64,000 nucleotides of DNA from Brachycybe producta (GCA_036925085.1 JAUPFP010000006.1:3437131-3501130), one strand, 5' to 3'. Positions 46,329 to 56,810 are shown, counted from the stretch's first letter. Notes: generated by a model not told the origin, from the sequence alone. Numbers and translations: made by a program.

Positions 46329-49300
46329 ATGGATGTTTTAACGACGAATCCAGATTCTTTGAGAATCTCTCAAACGATTCGTTATATAAATGAAAGACAA
46401 ATGGGTTTCAATCCACATTCTTCGGTTCAACTGATGAGATCTAAGTTAAATAATGCTAGAAATTTATTTCGTAAAGACCTTTATTCGCATTATGGATGTG
46501 TCAATGCCATTGAATTTAGCAATGAGGGAGATTGGTTGGTTTCTGGTAAGGAAATCGACACCCAAATTAGTTCAACTTCATAGTAGATGTCCCATATAAT
46601 GGTTTTTAAGACTCACTTTTTAACTTGTCAAATGACCGAAATATGAGCCATATTTAGATCATTTGACAAAGTCATATTTCCCAATCAAGAAATAAAGATT
46701 TTCTTAAAAAATTTGCAAAAAAAATAGACATTCTAGTGAAGAATCATATAATTTCTGCATAAAAAGGGAGTAATTATATGTAAAACTTATCTGAACTATC
46801 AGAAAACTAAAAGAAATAACAGAAATCTTAAGTAAACTTGCAGAAATAGTGTTGAAAACCTGAAACAAGATGCAAAGAAAACTATTTTTCTTTGAAATTT
46901 CAATTGAAATTTGTAGGAATATTGAGTAAAGTGTAAAAAAAATAGTAATCCGAAATAAATTTTCTAAAACATTCACATGAAACTTGCAAAAATCTACAAA
47001 CTACATATAAACCTGACTAAAATAAAGAAATCTATGAAGAAGAAAAAAAGTTAAATTTTTGAGATTCTTAATAAGATGTCATTAAAAGGGCAGATGTCCG
47101 ACTAGAACACGAGAAAACGATCTTTAGAAAGTCGTTTTCTTCCAGCATTATCTGCAATGAAACAACTGTATGTTATAGGTGGCGATGACCGTCGTGTTTT
47201 GCTGTGGAACGTTGAAAGAGCGATTCATGGCTCGGAAAAACCAGCTTCAATGAAAGGAGAACACAGTAGCAACATTTTCTGCCTCAGTTTTGATAACGAA
47301 AACTCGAAGATTTTCAGTGCAGGTATACAAGAAAAACGATTGAAAAAACTAAAACGAACTGACTTCGATTATTTCTCTTCCGTTTTTTTTGTTTAGGAAA
47401 CGATGAACAAGTGATCGTACACGACACTCGAACGTAATTGTGTCATAACTTTCGACTAATAATTAAAGCGAAAAACACAAGTGTTTTAACTCGTTTTTTT
47501 TTTTCCTTTTCAGAGGAGAAACATTGGACGTTTTCAATCATGAAGAAGCTGTTTACGGAATCTCAGTCGATCCGTTAAATAGTAATGTTTACGCGAGCGC
47601 CTGCGACGATGGACGCGTTCTAATCTGGGACATACGAGAGCCACCTAGCAATGGTTTGAAACCTTAAATAACCATTATTTCTTTTCGTCTTTTGTGTTCA
47701 AATCATGATTCTTTCTTTCTTTCTCGTTTTCAGATCCATTTTGCTTAGCGAGTTATTCGTCTGCCTTCCACGCTGTTATGTATAATCCGATGGAACCAAG
47801 ACTCCTTGCGACAGCCAATTCCAAAGAAGGAGTCAGTTTATGGGACGTTCGACACCCAAAAAGGCATTAATATCATTGTTTCGTCTGATCTACATTTTTT
47901 TTAGTCTCGTTATATTCTCTTTGGTTCCAGTTTGTTGATGAAGTATGGTGGTTCCGTTCCAGTTCAGAGTTGTATGTCAGTTCGGTTCAATCGTAACGGA
48001 ACTCAGATCTTGGCTCTCCGTCGTCGTCTTCCTCCAATTCTTTTCGACGTTCATTCTACGACCGACGTTTGTCAGTTCGATCAAATTGGATATTATAACT
48101 CTTGTACAATGAAGAGTTGTTGTTTCGCTGGCGATAACGATCAGTTTGTTTGTTCCGGTTCGGACGACTTCAATCTCTATATCTGGAAGATTCCCGAGGA
48201 AGGAAATGGTTCACGTAAGGATGTTGTTATTTCTATCCTCGTAATCATGTCTCGTTCCGTTTCCGCTTACGAGGAGATGTTTTTTCTGCTTATTTTTGTA
48301 GAGAACTGGGTGGAAACGGCTCATATGGCACTTAGAGGACATCGATCCATTGTCAATCAAGTTCGTTTCAATCCGTCAAATTGTCTTCTTGCTTCGTCCG
48401 GTGTTGAAAAGATAGTCAAGGTACATTTCCTAGTTTGATTTGTTATAATTTAAAAGTGTTTCGTTTACTCTTTCATTCTTTTTTGACAGTTCTGGAGCCC
48501 ATTTGCGATTCCTAGTTCGTCTGGTGGACTGTCGAGAAGTGCGTTTTCGTTAGATAAGAGACGAAAGGTTTACAGCCACCTTGAATACATCAACATGGTG
48601 ATGCACAGTGGTCAAGTGATGACTCATGACTATAGTCACAAATCGACTAAAGAGGACTCTAGAATGATGGCCTTTTTCGACTCGTTGGTTCAACGAGAGA
48701 TAGAAGGACTTGCGTCTGACAGTAGCCTTTCGAGTGCAAACAGTGATAGTTGGCTTTATAACGTGGCCGGAACCGCAATTCTTTCGGATCTCGCTTCGAG
48801 TTCCGACGGAAGTTCAGACGATGACGGAGGAAACCGTCCGACTGATGGCGGTGACGGTCGTTCCGATCAATTGAGTCCGCTCACGGTTGCTTACGCTAAC
48901 GCTATAGCCTCTCGCACTGGCTGGAACTTTGATCCTCCAGACGAAGAATCGACGACCGAAGCTCCAGACGAAAGAAGAAGTTCAGAAACTAACGCGGCAG
49001 CAGAAGAAGTTAACTCTAGAGGTGTCGGTGGAGACTCTGACAGCCAACAATCTGTCACAAATACAATCTCTTGGTTGATCCGACAGAAACGGCAACAATT
49101 GTTACAATCGGCTACGGAAAAACGAAAGCGCGAGTCAGAAAGTAGCGAAAGGTCTTCACGAAGGACGTCTACCGAAAGGAAGTCTAGTTCCAGAGCCACG
49201 AATAGCAGAATGTCACCAACGACATCTACATCGGAACACTTAGAATCATCATCATCTTCCTCTTGTTCTCCGGTTATGTCGTCGTCCGAAGCAACAGCTC

Positions 49301-49905
49301 TCGAGGTCAGCAGCAATAGCAGCGCATCTTCCTCTTCATCTTCTTCCTCGCCCACATCACTCACGCTCCAATCATCTCCATCTAGCCCAAGCTTAGACGA
49401 TGAAGGAACGTCCGAAAGGCACCTCTCTAATCGCGGACTCCATATCGAATTGGCATCCAATGATGGAATTGATCGGAGGAAGGTGTTTCGCAAGCGCAGA
49501 ACTAGAATACTACAAGATCTTTCCGATTCCGATTCTGGTATGGATGATGAGGCGTCGCCACGTCGTAAGAAGTTTTGTACTCGATCGAAAAGGATTGAAG
49601 ATCTCGACGTGATCGAAACGAAATTGGAAAACGAAACGAACGTGGAAGAAATACCGACGGCGACATTGGCAGATTCCGTCATAAACTCAAAAAGGGTTAC
49701 TACGAGTCTGTCAGAAGAGCACGGAGAAACTAGTGGTAGCGCAAGTACACCGGACAGCGGTATCATCGTACCACAGGATTCCGAATCTAAGAAATTATCG
49801 AACGAGACACCGGAAGTGACCTCGACGAGGTTTAAACGAATCAGAATGCGAGGGAATGGTGGTCAGCGTCAATATCGTAGCCGATCCAACAGAGAATGTA
49901 ATTAA
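46329..49905 (+). CDS. DCAF5: DCAF5, WD-repeat substrate receptor of CUL4-DDB1 ubiquitin ligase
   Basis: Recruits substrates to the CUL4-DDB1 E3 ligase in the nucleus. Eight exons (46329-46545, 47179-47322, 47397-47433, 47514-47653, 47734-47863, 47931-48214, 48302-48420, 48490-49905) give 828 aa. Residues about 40-400 hold the WD propeller: FRKDLYSHYGCVNAIEFSN, VSGGDDRRVLLWNVERAIHG, KGEHSSNIFCLSF, GNDEQVIVHDTR, NHEEAVYGISVDP, DDGRVLIWDIREPP, FNPMEPRLLATANSKEGV-like LLATANSKEGVSLWDVR, MSVRFNRNGTQILALRRRLP, SCTMKSCCFAGDNDQFVCSG and GHRSIVNQVRFNPSN. After SRMMAFFDSLVQREIEG the tail is Ser/Glu/Arg-rich and disordered, as in human DCAF5. Intron 5 must use a GC donor (AG/GCATTA), since reading on meets TAA at once. 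Confidence 0.96.
46690..47050. repeat. Degenerate TGCAGAAATC-type repeat in DCAF5 intron 1
   Basis: Words AATTTCTGCATAAAAAG, AACTTGCAGAAATAGTG, AGAAATCTTAAGTAAAC and AAACTTGCAAAAATCTAC recur in loose units, matching the intronic repeats of ZC3H14, COA6 and TBC1D16. Confidence 0.65.
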
Positions 49906-50151
49906 GATTTTGACGAATTTTCTCTTCTTCGTACAATTCGCTTTGTTTTTTTAAGCGTCTTATTTTATTTTTGAAAACCTTTTTTGTTTTGTTTAACAGA
50001 GATTGAAGCATGTTTTTTTTCTTCCCCCGACATCCCCTCGTTAGATTTGTGTTATTTCTTTTTCTCACTTGTTAAATGAAAATTGTTTTTCAGAAACTTA
50101 AATTTAGTTTCATTTTTTTTCTCTATTGTATCATTAACACTTAAGTTGCTG

Positions 50152-50157
50152 AATAAA
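50152..50157 (+). promoter_or_regulatory. AATAAA polyadenylation signal of DCAF5
   Basis: Canonical hexamer 247 nt past the DCAF5 stop codon. Confidence 0.55.
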
Positions 50158-50213
50158 TTTACAAATAGATCTCAAATATTTAATGAAAAACTTCCTTCCC
50201 TCATTATTGAGAA

Positions 50214-50382
50214 ATAAAGTAGAATTTTGATTACCCGGATCTCGATAATCCACACTTCCGGTTAATTTCGACGAGCTTTTATCTTAATATAAATGTTGTT
50301 TAATTATTATCCGGACATTCGATAATCCGGACCAAGTCTGGTTCCATTTATACCGGATAATCAAGATTCTACTGTATAAGAA
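50214..50382. mobile_element. Tigger/pogo-like MITE
   Basis: Ends GTAGAATTTTGATTACCCGG and, on the other strand, ACAGTAGAATCTTGATTATC, i.e. inverted copies of the TAGAATCTTGATTATCCGG type known from pogo/Tigger elements of the Tc1-mariner superfamily. CGATAATCC recurs internally. At about 170 bp it cannot code a transposase. It sits between two convergent 3' UTRs. Confidence 0.75.
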
Positions 50383-50397
50383 ATATTTTTTTTAACT

Positions 50398-50403
50398 TTT
50401 ATT
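50398..50403 (-). promoter_or_regulatory. AATAAA polyadenylation signal of NSMCE1
   Basis: AATAAA on the minus strand only 7 nt after the stop codon, which would make a very short 3' UTR. Confidence 0.5.
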
Positions 50404-50409
50404 TCACTT

Positions 50410-52268
50410 TTAACGAGGCTTTTTGTTTTCTTTCGTATTTTGCGATTTCTTTCTTGTTTTTCCTTGGCTAGTTCCCGGCTGTGAAATGGAACTGTCACCT
50501 CTCGACCAAAGGGCATTACAAACTGGACAAGATTGACGTTCCTTATTTTTGAAAAGACGACTGATGCAGTGCGAATGTAACTTTGCATCACATTGGATAC
50601 AGTTTTTACCCTAAAATACAAAACACGTTTAATTAATACTTAAAAAAAAATAGTTTAAGCTGGTTATCAACTGTAAATGCCGCCGCTCCAACCATAGTTA
50701 ATCTGAGTTCAGGAGCAAAATCGTAACTCAATCACTTACGAGGCTACTTTCACGTTAACATCTTTTAGAATCAACATTTTATATCAGTTTGAAAAAGATC
50801 CAACTTTAAGTGATTGAGCTACCCTTCTCGTTTTTAAAACACTTTTAATTTCTCCTTAGTGTTTTCCTTCTGAATCTGCAGAATAACCACAATTCGAACA
50901 AAAATAAGCTGTCCATAAAATATCTTAAGATCGAAGAAGTTTACTTTGAGAACTAGTTGTTTGCATAGATGACAAGATGTGATGTCGTCCGGAAACATTT
51001 CTTTAATGTATTGAGTAAACTCCATTATGGTCAAAGCACTCAATGAGATTTTTCCACCTTTCTATATAAAAAAAAAGCATTTGTTAAAATTGCCTGAACA
51101 AAAAAGAAACCTTTTAAGTTATAAAAGAACCTCTATGATCCATTTTCCTTCGACCAGACGTTTCAGAAGATTCTGTCCATCGTATTTCGACATCGGTTTA
51201 CTAAGATCATCCATTATGTTCAGAGCTGCGATCGAAGAGATGACGCCGTTATCTGACTGGACAATGACTTCAATCTACAAGCAAACAAGATCATTCGATC
51301 AAATATGGGATTTTCGTTTCGTCGTCGTCTAACCAACCAATTTTTGAAAGAACTCCAGTTCTACGTTGTTGTAGTTCAATGCCGCGAGACTCAAAGGACC
51401 TTCGTAACAGTTGACGATAGCGTAAAACTGAGTTCCGTCTTCTTCGTCAACTCCTTTACGGATTTCCATTCGAAATGGCATTATGGCACGGTTAATTGTT
51501 TGTATCAAGGACACGATGGCTGTACCAAAGTCCTCTTCTTGTCCTTTGAAACACAGCAAAGGTAGAAACAATATTGTAGCGCCCCATATATTCACCTCAC
51601 TGTAAGATGAAGCTAGTGACGTCAGAGGGGTTGACGTACAATTCAGAATTGTCATTCAGTCTGATAGAAAAAAATGATATGAAACGTTTTCAACAGTTTA
51701 AACAAAAGCGTTCTTGCCTTCTTTTGTTATTACACCTTTTTAATGAAGACAAACATGACACAAGCCTAAATTTATTTTGAACCCCTCTGACGTCACAAGC
51801 TTCATCTTTACGGAGAGCAACTGTATCTTTTAATCTTTGATAGTTGCATAGACAATTTTCGTTATAGCTTTAAAATGGCCTTTTTTTTATCACAATTTAA
51901 CACTTGCCACAACGTTACGACAATTTGTCATTAGAATAATGCTCTGGTCAAGTCTACGTCGTTAATTACGGCTCAAGAATTGTTAATACTCAAAAGTGAC
52001 GTCAAATAGCTTTCAATGAATAAATCTAGAAAGGCAATTATGACATTCTTTACAACAATAACGTATCCCTCTAATCACATCATTTCTTTTCTCCCGTAAC
52101 GTACGCAGCGTGTAGTTAACCAGAGCATAATAATAATCATTGATCACCTTCTTCACAACACAATTGGAATAATTCCTTCACTTCGCTTCCATTGCAAATT
52201 TTACGACACATCATTCCCTGAAGAAATTTACGATGTACGTTTCCGTATGCAGTAGTCGTTTGACTCAT
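50410..52268 (-). CDS. NSMCE1: NSMCE1, SMC5/6 complex RING subunit
   Basis: Nse1 RING-type E3 subunit of the SMC5/6 complex in DNA repair and genome maintenance, acting in the nucleus with MAGE-type Nse3. Five exons (52268-52148, 51543-51338, 51274-51131, 51061-50945, 50610-50410) give 262 aa against 266 in human. Conserved blocks: NVHRKFLQGMMCRKICNGSE, LIQTINRAIMPFRMEIRKG, EEDGTQFYAIVNCYEG, NNVELEFFQKLIEVIV, LVEGKWIIEKGGKISLSALT and IMEFTQYIKEMFPDDITSC. The C-terminal variant RING reads CHLCKQLVLKGKNCIQCDAK, LHSHCISRLFKN and CPVCNALW, a C4HC3-type pattern. The Ser/Lys-rich tail (SSISQPGTSQGKTRKK) parallels the human tail. Intron 1 holds two inverted-repeat elements. Head to head with AP5M1. 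Confidence 0.95.
50690..50935. repeat. Family A element, diverged, in NSMCE1 intron 4
   Basis: Right arm near 50806 (GATTGAGCTACCCTTCTCG) and outer arm AATCTGCAGAATAACCACAA; the left side is reduced to ATCGTAACTCAATCACTTAC. Confidence 0.7.
51597..51822. repeat. Inverted-repeat element family B, copy 3 (best preserved)
   Basis: Left arm AAGATGAAGCTAGTGACGTC then AGAGGGGTTGA; right arm GAACCCCTCTGACGTCACAA then GCTTCATCTTT. Arms of about 33 bp with one or two mismatches, each carrying TGACGTCA (51617-51624, 51788-51795). Lies in NSMCE1 intron 1. Confidence 0.9.
51938..52136. repeat. GCTCTGGT-ended inverted repeat in NSMCE1 intron 1
   Basis: AATGCTCTGGTCAAGTCTAC at the left pairs with GTGTAGTTAACCAGAGCATA at the right. 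AAATGCTCTGGTAAAGTCTA also follows the family B copy at 28.33 kb, so the two elements may travel side by side. Confidence 0.6.
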
Positions 52269-52576
52269 ATTTAAACATATATACTTAAAAATTACTTATA
52301 TTTCAGTTTAAAGTCGAATAAAAACGTAACAACAAAGTGAATAAGCATAGCCACCTTATATACATAATACAGAGTCTATGGAGACTATGGAATAAGATAA
52401 TTTTCGCGGGGAAAAAAAAACACAAAGATGGCGCTACCTGTACAGCATCCGGTTACAGTTCCGGTCTAACTTTAGCGCTATTTCTCTGTCGTCTGCTACG
52501 AAGTACACATGGCCTATTTACTGCATAATTAAACTTGTGTTTTGGGCTTTTTTTAATAGAAATATTCGTAATAAAG
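52269..52576. promoter_or_regulatory. Shared divergent promoter of NSMCE1 and AP5M1
   Basis: Only 308 nt separate the two start codons. AAGATGGCG (52425-52433) lies in the middle, in the sense direction of AP5M1. No TATA box. A compact, probably bidirectional housekeeping promoter; this is inferred from spacing and motif. Confidence 0.6.
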
Positions 52577-55500
52577 ATGCGTATTAGAGGTATATGGATA
52601 GTAAGATATGGATATGAAGAGAAAAGTGTCATTTATCGAAGGTAACATTAAAAAATGTAAACGTAATGAAGTCAAGTTATAAAATTTGACACAGAGGATC
52701 GACTTTTAGTGGTCGATGTGAACTGTAAAAGTGGTCCAAATGGACTACAAAAAGTGGTCGAGATGGACTACAAAAAGCCTTCAGCGATTATTATAAAGTG
52801 GTCATGGTCAGTGGTTTTATAATGATCAGTTCTGGTCAAACTCCGACCACTTTTTGCAGTTTTAATATATCAACCACTAAAAGTCGCTCGTCTCTACGCT
52901 CTAATAAGATATATTTGTTGTTTTCTAGGTTGTTTTCAAACGTTGAAAACCACGCAAAACGTTTACAAAAGGAGAAATACGTGTCTTTGCCAACAAACCA
53001 AGAAATACTAACAGGAATTGTGTCTCAGTTCCGATCGGTCGAAGATAACAAATCGATTGTACAAAAATATATTTCCTGATTCAATTACTTAATATTGATT
53101 GAAATTTAACATTGTTTTTATGACCTAGAATTATAAAGAAGGTCGAGACGGTTGCGATAAATTTACTACGGCTCCAATTTACGATGTTTTCTTCGATAAA
53201 ACCGAAAAAACTCTTCAATTTATAATAATTCGCAAAGTACGACGAATTAAAATTTTTAAGAAATTTTACTCAAAAGTCTTTCGATTTTTTTCTAACTGTT
53301 TTATCTTCTCTAGAAATATCATTTGTTTTGCTGTTTGCCACTGAAGACAGAATGTGATTTAAAAAAGTTAGTTTCCCTGTTTTTTAAAAAAAGATTTCAG
53401 GTCATAGTTAAGATGATTTTGTATTTTAGGAGCAAAACTAAGAAGAAATTAAAACTGTTTTAGAAACTAAAACGGGTAGCTGAATCTATTAATAGTATTT
53501 TCATGTTGATATCTTTCAAAATAAACTTTTTGTAGATAAAAATTAAATTAAATATCGTCCGCTTAAAGTTGGGTGATTTTCAAACAGAACTAAAAAGCTT
53601 ATTTTGAAATATATCAACATGAAAATATACACAAGTGTTTGAGTTACCCTTCTACTTTCTAAACCACTTTCAATGTTTCTCTTGACTTGATCAGAGTTTT
53701 AGGGTCGTTTCCACTTTAAATCAGCAAAATTGCATTTTATTTCCGTTTCAGTTCAGAATCCACTTTAGGATTAGAAATCTTGATGTCCATAACAGAGTTT
53801 CTGGACCCTCTTTCGCGCGATACGAATGTATACTGAAGAAATAACTAAGAAATATAGAAACGACAAAACATACATTGTTACCTTTTTTCCCCATTTTTTT
53901 ATAAACACAGGCAGAAGATCCAAAATTTATTGATTTGGACACGTTTCTTGATGTTGCCATTCCTCTGGGACGTCCCATAGACATGGATCCTTCCGTAGTT
54001 CGTGATAAGCTACAAAATAAAACAGTCAACCATCAACTTCAGACAAGAGTAAAATATGAAATGCAAACTTTAAAAAACCTGAATAGTTTAAAAATAAGAA
54101 CAAATTTGTTTATTATTTTAGCAACCGGCTTGGAAACCGATTCTTCCTCACAAAGTTAAATCACACACTTCGATAATCATAACGGAGTCTGTCAAATCAG
54201 TTCAGGTTTAACTTAAAATCAGAGAAGACAAAAAATATAAATCAGAAATGAGGAACTGATTTTTTTCATTCTTTTCAGTACGATCGGACAGAAGTTCCAG
54301 ATGTCGTGGACTTATTTGGATCGATATCATGCCATTCGTTACTCGAAGGACCAACTACCGAGGTTACGCTGACCCTTACGCACGACGATCCAAAGTTAAA
54401 ACTTTCTTTGGAAAATCTAGCTTTTCATCCTTGCGTATCGTCAATCGGTTTGACATTTGATGCTGTTTTTCTAAATTGTTTGCCTTATGATATTATTTCT
54501 ATGCAGATAAACTTGGATCCGATTGCCACAAATTACGTTTTATGCCTCCGAACTACAAATTCGTTCTATGTAGTTACGTTTTGCCACAGATTAACGAAAT
54601 GCCGATCTGTGGTGTTTTTAAAATGCGAGTAAGTCCCAATGTATATTTTTTTTAAAAAATATTAAAATCTTTAATTGCAATTTTACTTTAATTTTCTTTT
54701 TCAAGGGACATAAAATTGTTGATTTTTTACTTCAGCTTAAACTGGGAAGTAGATCGAAAAATTCTTTCGAATATTTTGAAGTTACGATTCCTTTCTTCAA
54801 CAGGTAAGTCGTTGAAAGAAAACTTAACGGTGGTTTTAGAGTGTAAACGTTTCCTCAACTCTAGTTATTCTATCTTTCAGTTGCAAAATTAATAGGAACT
54901 TGGAAGTGTTTTAGAAACTAGACAGGTTTAAGGCTATTTTCATATGGATATCGTTTAAAATAAACTTTTTATGTCAGTTTAAAAATGACCCAACATTAAG
55001 CAGACTATTTTTTAAAACTATTGTCTATAAGAAAAAAGTTTATTTTGAAAGATAATAACATGAAAATACTATTAAGTGATTCAGCAACCGTTCTAGTTTC
55101 TATCATGCTTTCAATTTCTTCTTAAAACATCTTAATCAAAATAAATTTAATGAATTTACAATCTTTTTATTTAAAAAAGAGGCAAAATCACACAAGCCGA
55201 TCTGAGACCGACTTGCGGAATGGCGAACGTATCACAACAGAGGCAAAGTATCGTTTGGAATGTCGGTAATAATTACAATTCCGAACGACAGCTTTTCTAA
55301 ATAACCTTTTTTAATACTAATTTTAATTATATCTCAGGTTATAAATTTCCGAATAAAACTCTGGACGTTTCACTTAAAGGAACGGTCGTGTTTGACTTTA
55401 ATGTACCAGTGGATCATCATCCATCGGATGAGGAGGATCCATTCGTTTCGTTTTGTGTTGGATTAAATTGTTACGCTAAGGTATAGTGGGGGGCAGTTAC

Positions 55501-55827
55501 AGGGTGAGCTATCATAATTATAATTTTAAATCTTTCAATCCGTTTTATGTTTTATCAATTATAGTTGTCGTTTCGAACAAAAATGTTCGTCTACAGTTTA
55601 TGCAACATTGATGTTAAAAACGTTCATCTTTCATCAGATTTCAAACACAAATTTTCAATAGGTTCACTTTTATTTTAAGTATTAAGTTTATTAGACGATT
55701 TTTTGTTTTAAATTTCGATTTTTTTTATCTCTTCAATATTTTAGACAGAATATTTGAGAGTTCAGATTGCAAGATTTGGAATTCTTACGGAGACGTTCCT
55801 AGTCTCGTGGTAAAAAAAAGGTTATGA
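52577..55827 (+). CDS. AP5M1: AP5M1, mu subunit of adaptor protein complex 5
   Basis: Medium subunit of AP-5, which works with spatacsin/spastizin in retrieval from late endosomes. Fourteen exons (52577-52641, 52929-53058, 53129-53236, 53314-53366, 53752-53827, 53911-54048, 54122-54205, 54279-54447, 54507-54628, 54706-54803, 55180-55265, 55338-55480, 55565-55661, 55745-55827) give 483 aa, against 490 in human. The N-terminal longin-like part starts MRIRGIWIVRYG. The mu-homology domain begins after PAWKPILPHKVKSHTSIIIT and shows SVKSVQYDRTEVPDVVDLF, LAFHPCVSSI, SKNSFEYFEVTIPFFNRGKI, GYKFPNKTLDVSLKGTVVF and SSDCKIWNSYGDVPS. AP-5 has been lost in several model invertebrates, so its presence narrows the host lineage. 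Introns 1, 4 and 10 hold repeat elements. Confidence 0.94.
52690..52900. repeat. Inverted-repeat element family D in AP5M1 intron 1
   Basis: Left CGACTTTTAGTGGTCGATGT with AAAAAGTGGTC words; right GACCACTTTTTGCAG and CAACCACTAAAAGTCGCTCG. The GTGGTC word is repeated directly several times inside. Sister of 19090-19350. Confidence 0.8.
53400..53725. repeat. Family A element in AP5M1 intron 4
   Basis: Left arm near 53462 (GAAACTAAAACGGGTAGCTG), right arm 53634-53665 (GAGTTACCCTTCTACTTTCT), paired TCTTTCAAAATAAACTTTTT / AAAAAGCTTATTTTGAAA blocks. Confidence 0.85.
54825..55140. repeat. Family A element in AP5M1 intron 10
   Basis: Outer arm GGTTTTAGAGTGTAAACGTT and TTATTCTATCTTTCAGTTGC, left arm near 54915, right arm 55075-55104 (GATTCAGCAACCGTTCTAG). 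Confidence 0.85.
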
Positions 55828-55969
55828 CCTCATATATAACAATGGACTGCTTTGATTAATTATTATTATAATTATATCATAATTGTAAAACATTTCTTTA
55901 AATAATATCAATATAGTATATATTTCAATAATCAATTAAAATTTTAACTATTTAAAATACAGTCAGGAG

Positions 55970-56050
55970 CAACTCGAAGATGTTTTAGAAACTAGAAGAG
56001 TTATAAATAAAAGGTAAAAAAGATTGTAAAATAAGTTGTCTTTTTTTTTT
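55970..56050. repeat. Fragment of family A
   Basis: Only GTTTTAGAAACTAGAAGAG with the following AAAATAAG word remains. Confidence 0.55.
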
Positions 56051-56309
56051 ATCTAAAAAGGAACTCAATCTGCACCAAAAATATAATATTAAATTATCAG
56101 TAAATATCAATTTGAGTAACGTATTTCTGTCTTGTGTAATCATTGAATCAATGATTAATTCGTTATTAATTTATTGCAATATTCGTCATATACAAATTAA
56201 TTGAGGAGGGGGAAGAATAAGTGGGCGGAACTATCTTGTGACGTGTATTTGTATATGTTATGCAATTCTGTGACGTCAGATATACTCCAGTCCTTATCAA
56301 GGCTGGCGA

Positions 56310-56460
56310 ACAGGTATCTGTAGACAGCTTCAGAATTTCTTAGGCTCCACCCTTTTATGAGCGTCAGACCAAGTATCAGCCAATTGGAAATAAAAGACCG
56401 ACGCTCATAAAAGGGCGGAGCCAAAGACATGCTGAAGCTGTCTACAGATGCCTGTGACAG
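56310..56460. repeat. Inverted-repeat element family E, copy 2
   Basis: ACAGGTATCTGTAGACAGCT ... CCACCCTTTTATGAGCGTCA at left; GACGCTCATAAAAGGGCGGA ... AGCTGTCTACAGATGCCTGT at right. Arms of about 60 bp make up most of the 150 bp. Confidence 0.9.
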
Positions 56461-56504
56461 GCGATACAACGGGTAAATCTCAGTACTGTAAAGCAAGCCT
56501 GGTC

Positions 56505-56810
56505 CTGGGAATCCAGTAAAACGCGGATAAAACAGTAAAATGGCTTTCCATATATGCGATCTACTGTGAATCTTTCTAAATCTTAGTGAATCTCGTACAT
56601 GATTTTCTTCAATGTCGGCCCCCTTCAGGGCAAGTCGTTTACGTTTTTAATCGCGTTTTTGCTAGATTTCAAGAATTCAATTCTATTCTGAGTGCCCAGT
56701 TAAACGCAAATAAAAAGTAAAACGGTTTGCCATACATATGCTATGTTGTAAATCTTAGTGAATCTCTTAAATGATTTTCTTCTATGTCGTCCCCCTTGAT
56801 CCGTATACAT
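56505..56810. repeat. Two tandem family C repeats
   Basis: First: CCAGTAAAACGCGGATAAAA ... AGTGAATCTCGTACATGATT ... GTCGGCCCCCTTCAG. Second: CCAGTTAAACGCAAATAAAA ... AACGGTTTGCCATACATATG ... AATGATTTTCTTCTATGTCG then TCCCCCTTGA. Same orientation. Confidence 0.75.

Larger units (their letters stand above)
49906..50409. other. Convergent 3' ends of DCAF5 and NSMCE1
   Basis: DCAF5 3' UTR with AATAAA at 50152-50157, then a Tigger/pogo-like inverted-repeat element (50214-50382), then the minus-strand AATAAA of NSMCE1 (50398-50403). No coding sequence. Confidence 0.65.

Noticed and set aside
48891-49766. 291-codon minus-strand open frame opposite the DCAF5 last exon
   Set aside because: Antisense of a Ser/Glu-rich coding exon; composition explains its openness and no protein family is recognisable.
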